A stretch of DNA of 64,000 nt from Rubellimicrobium thermophilum DSM 16684 (GTDB lineage Bacteria; Pseudomonadota; Alphaproteobacteria; Rhodobacterales; Rhodobacteraceae). The DNA lies in the NCBI RefSeq assembly GCF_000442315.1, contig NZ_KE557320.1, forward strand, positions 1,235,532-1,299,531, read 5' to 3'. Shown piece after piece: positions 63,674-64,000 of this stretch. The notes under the pieces are model-generated. The model worked only from the letters and a program-made list of their open reading frames with translations. It was not told where the DNA came from and made no database searches. Position 1 is the stretch's first letter; every line of letters starts with the position of its first letter. A program made the translations under genes and the position numbers.

Positions 63674-64000
63674 TCATGCATCCTCGAGCAGGCCGCGCTC
63701 GCGGGCGAGCTCGGTCATGCGTTTCTGGAGCTTCTCGAAGGCGCGCACCTCGATCTGCCGGATCCTCTCGCGCGAGACGCCGTAGCGCTCGCTCAGCTCC
63801 TCGAGCGTGACCACCTCATCGCTCAGCCGCCGCTGGACCAGGACATCCCTTTCGCGGTCGGTCAGGACGGACATCGCGGCGGAGAGCAGCTCGCGCCGGG
63901 CCTCGAGTTCGTCGCGCTCGGCAAAGGCCGCTGCCTGATCGGCATCCTCGTCCTCGATCCAGTCCTGCCACTGGGTCGCGCTGTCCTCGGCCGCCCCCAC
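63674..64000 (-). CDS. rpoH: RNA polymerase sigma-32 factor RpoH, C-terminal part
   Basis: The gene runs off the right edge. The visible 108 residues contain region 4: LLSAAMSVLTDRERDVLVQRRL and the helix-turn-helix VTLEELSERYGVSRERIRQIEVRAFEKLQKRM that reads the -35 box of heat-shock promoters. The acidic spacer QWQDWIEDEDADQA before it matches alphaproteobacterial RpoH. The true start lies beyond 64000. FtsH, also in this window, is the protease that degrades sigma-32 in E. coli. Confidence 0.9.
   Translation of the reverse strand: MGAAEDSATQWQDWIEDEDADQAAAFAERDELEARRELLSAAMSVLTDRERDVLVQRRLSDEVVTLEELSERYGVSRERIRQIEVRAFEKLQKRMTELARERGLLEDA

Overview
The window is very GC-rich chromosomal DNA from an alphaproteobacterium, most likely of the order Rhodobacterales. 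I infer this from protein character and gene order: serC-serA behind a structured leader, ruvB-ybgC-tol-pal-cpoB-tilS-ftsH, DUF484-xerC, pssA beside psd and a PmtA-type methyltransferase next to rpoH, and LolD/FtsX/AttH genes. No rRNA, tRNA, CRISPR array, insertion sequence or prophage was recognised.

Layout. 1-2.6 kb: capsule export genes (KpsE-like, kpsT), a broken uracil-DNA glycosylase and an SseB protein. 2.6-8.9 kb: pyrB, a TSUP permease coupled to serB, then a divergent serC leader with serC-serA. 8.9-14.1 kb: an MFS/ABC/FtsX/AttH operon. 14.2-16.5 kb: the threonine catabolic pair kbl-tdh. 16.6-25.3 kb: an RTX-repeat protein, Lhr-type helicase plus pdeM, an ArsR/AHSA1 pair, folD, chorismate mutase, fhs and a MOSC protein. 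25.5-35.1 kb: ftsH, tilS, cpoB-pal-tolB-tolA-tolQ, ybgC, ruvB and a ruvA remnant. 35.1-49.7 kb: a catabolic island. 49.8-64 kb: housekeeping genes (prmA, hupE/ureJ-like, msrA, EamA, crcB, priA, DUF484, xerC, YcjX/YcjF-like, an oxidoreductase, a PmtA-like methyltransferase, pssA, psd, rpoH).

The most interesting part is the 35-50 kb island. One 12-gene, tightly overlapping leftward operon encodes a CUT1-type ABC importer with two different ATPases, a Gfo/Idh dehydrogenase, a TIM-barrel sugar isomerase, a ribose-type ABC importer, a DUF4432 epimerase-like protein and a three-His-box membrane desaturase/hydroxylase. A divergent LacI regulator and a Rieske ferredoxin complete it. The set matches most of the parts list of rhizobial rhizopine (moc) catabolism: MocA, MocB, MocC, MocD and MocE-like proteins. 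I propose that it imports a methylated or otherwise substituted inositol or sugar, oxidatively removes the substituent with the MocD/E-like pair, and then dehydrogenates and isomerises the product. The two CUT1 ATPases carry complementary defects that would give one consensus and one degenerate ATP site.

Data quality matters here. At least eleven single-base frame changes, nearly all in short G or C runs, interrupt genes that are normally intact (serB, kbl, tolB, ruvB, priA and others). Most are probably sequencing errors; I annotate the whole gene and mark the site. Three larger defects cannot be explained that way: tolQ is joined out of frame to tolA with tolR gone, ruvA keeps only its C-terminal domain and ruvC is absent where the island abuts it, and tilS ends early before a repetitive 576-base gap.
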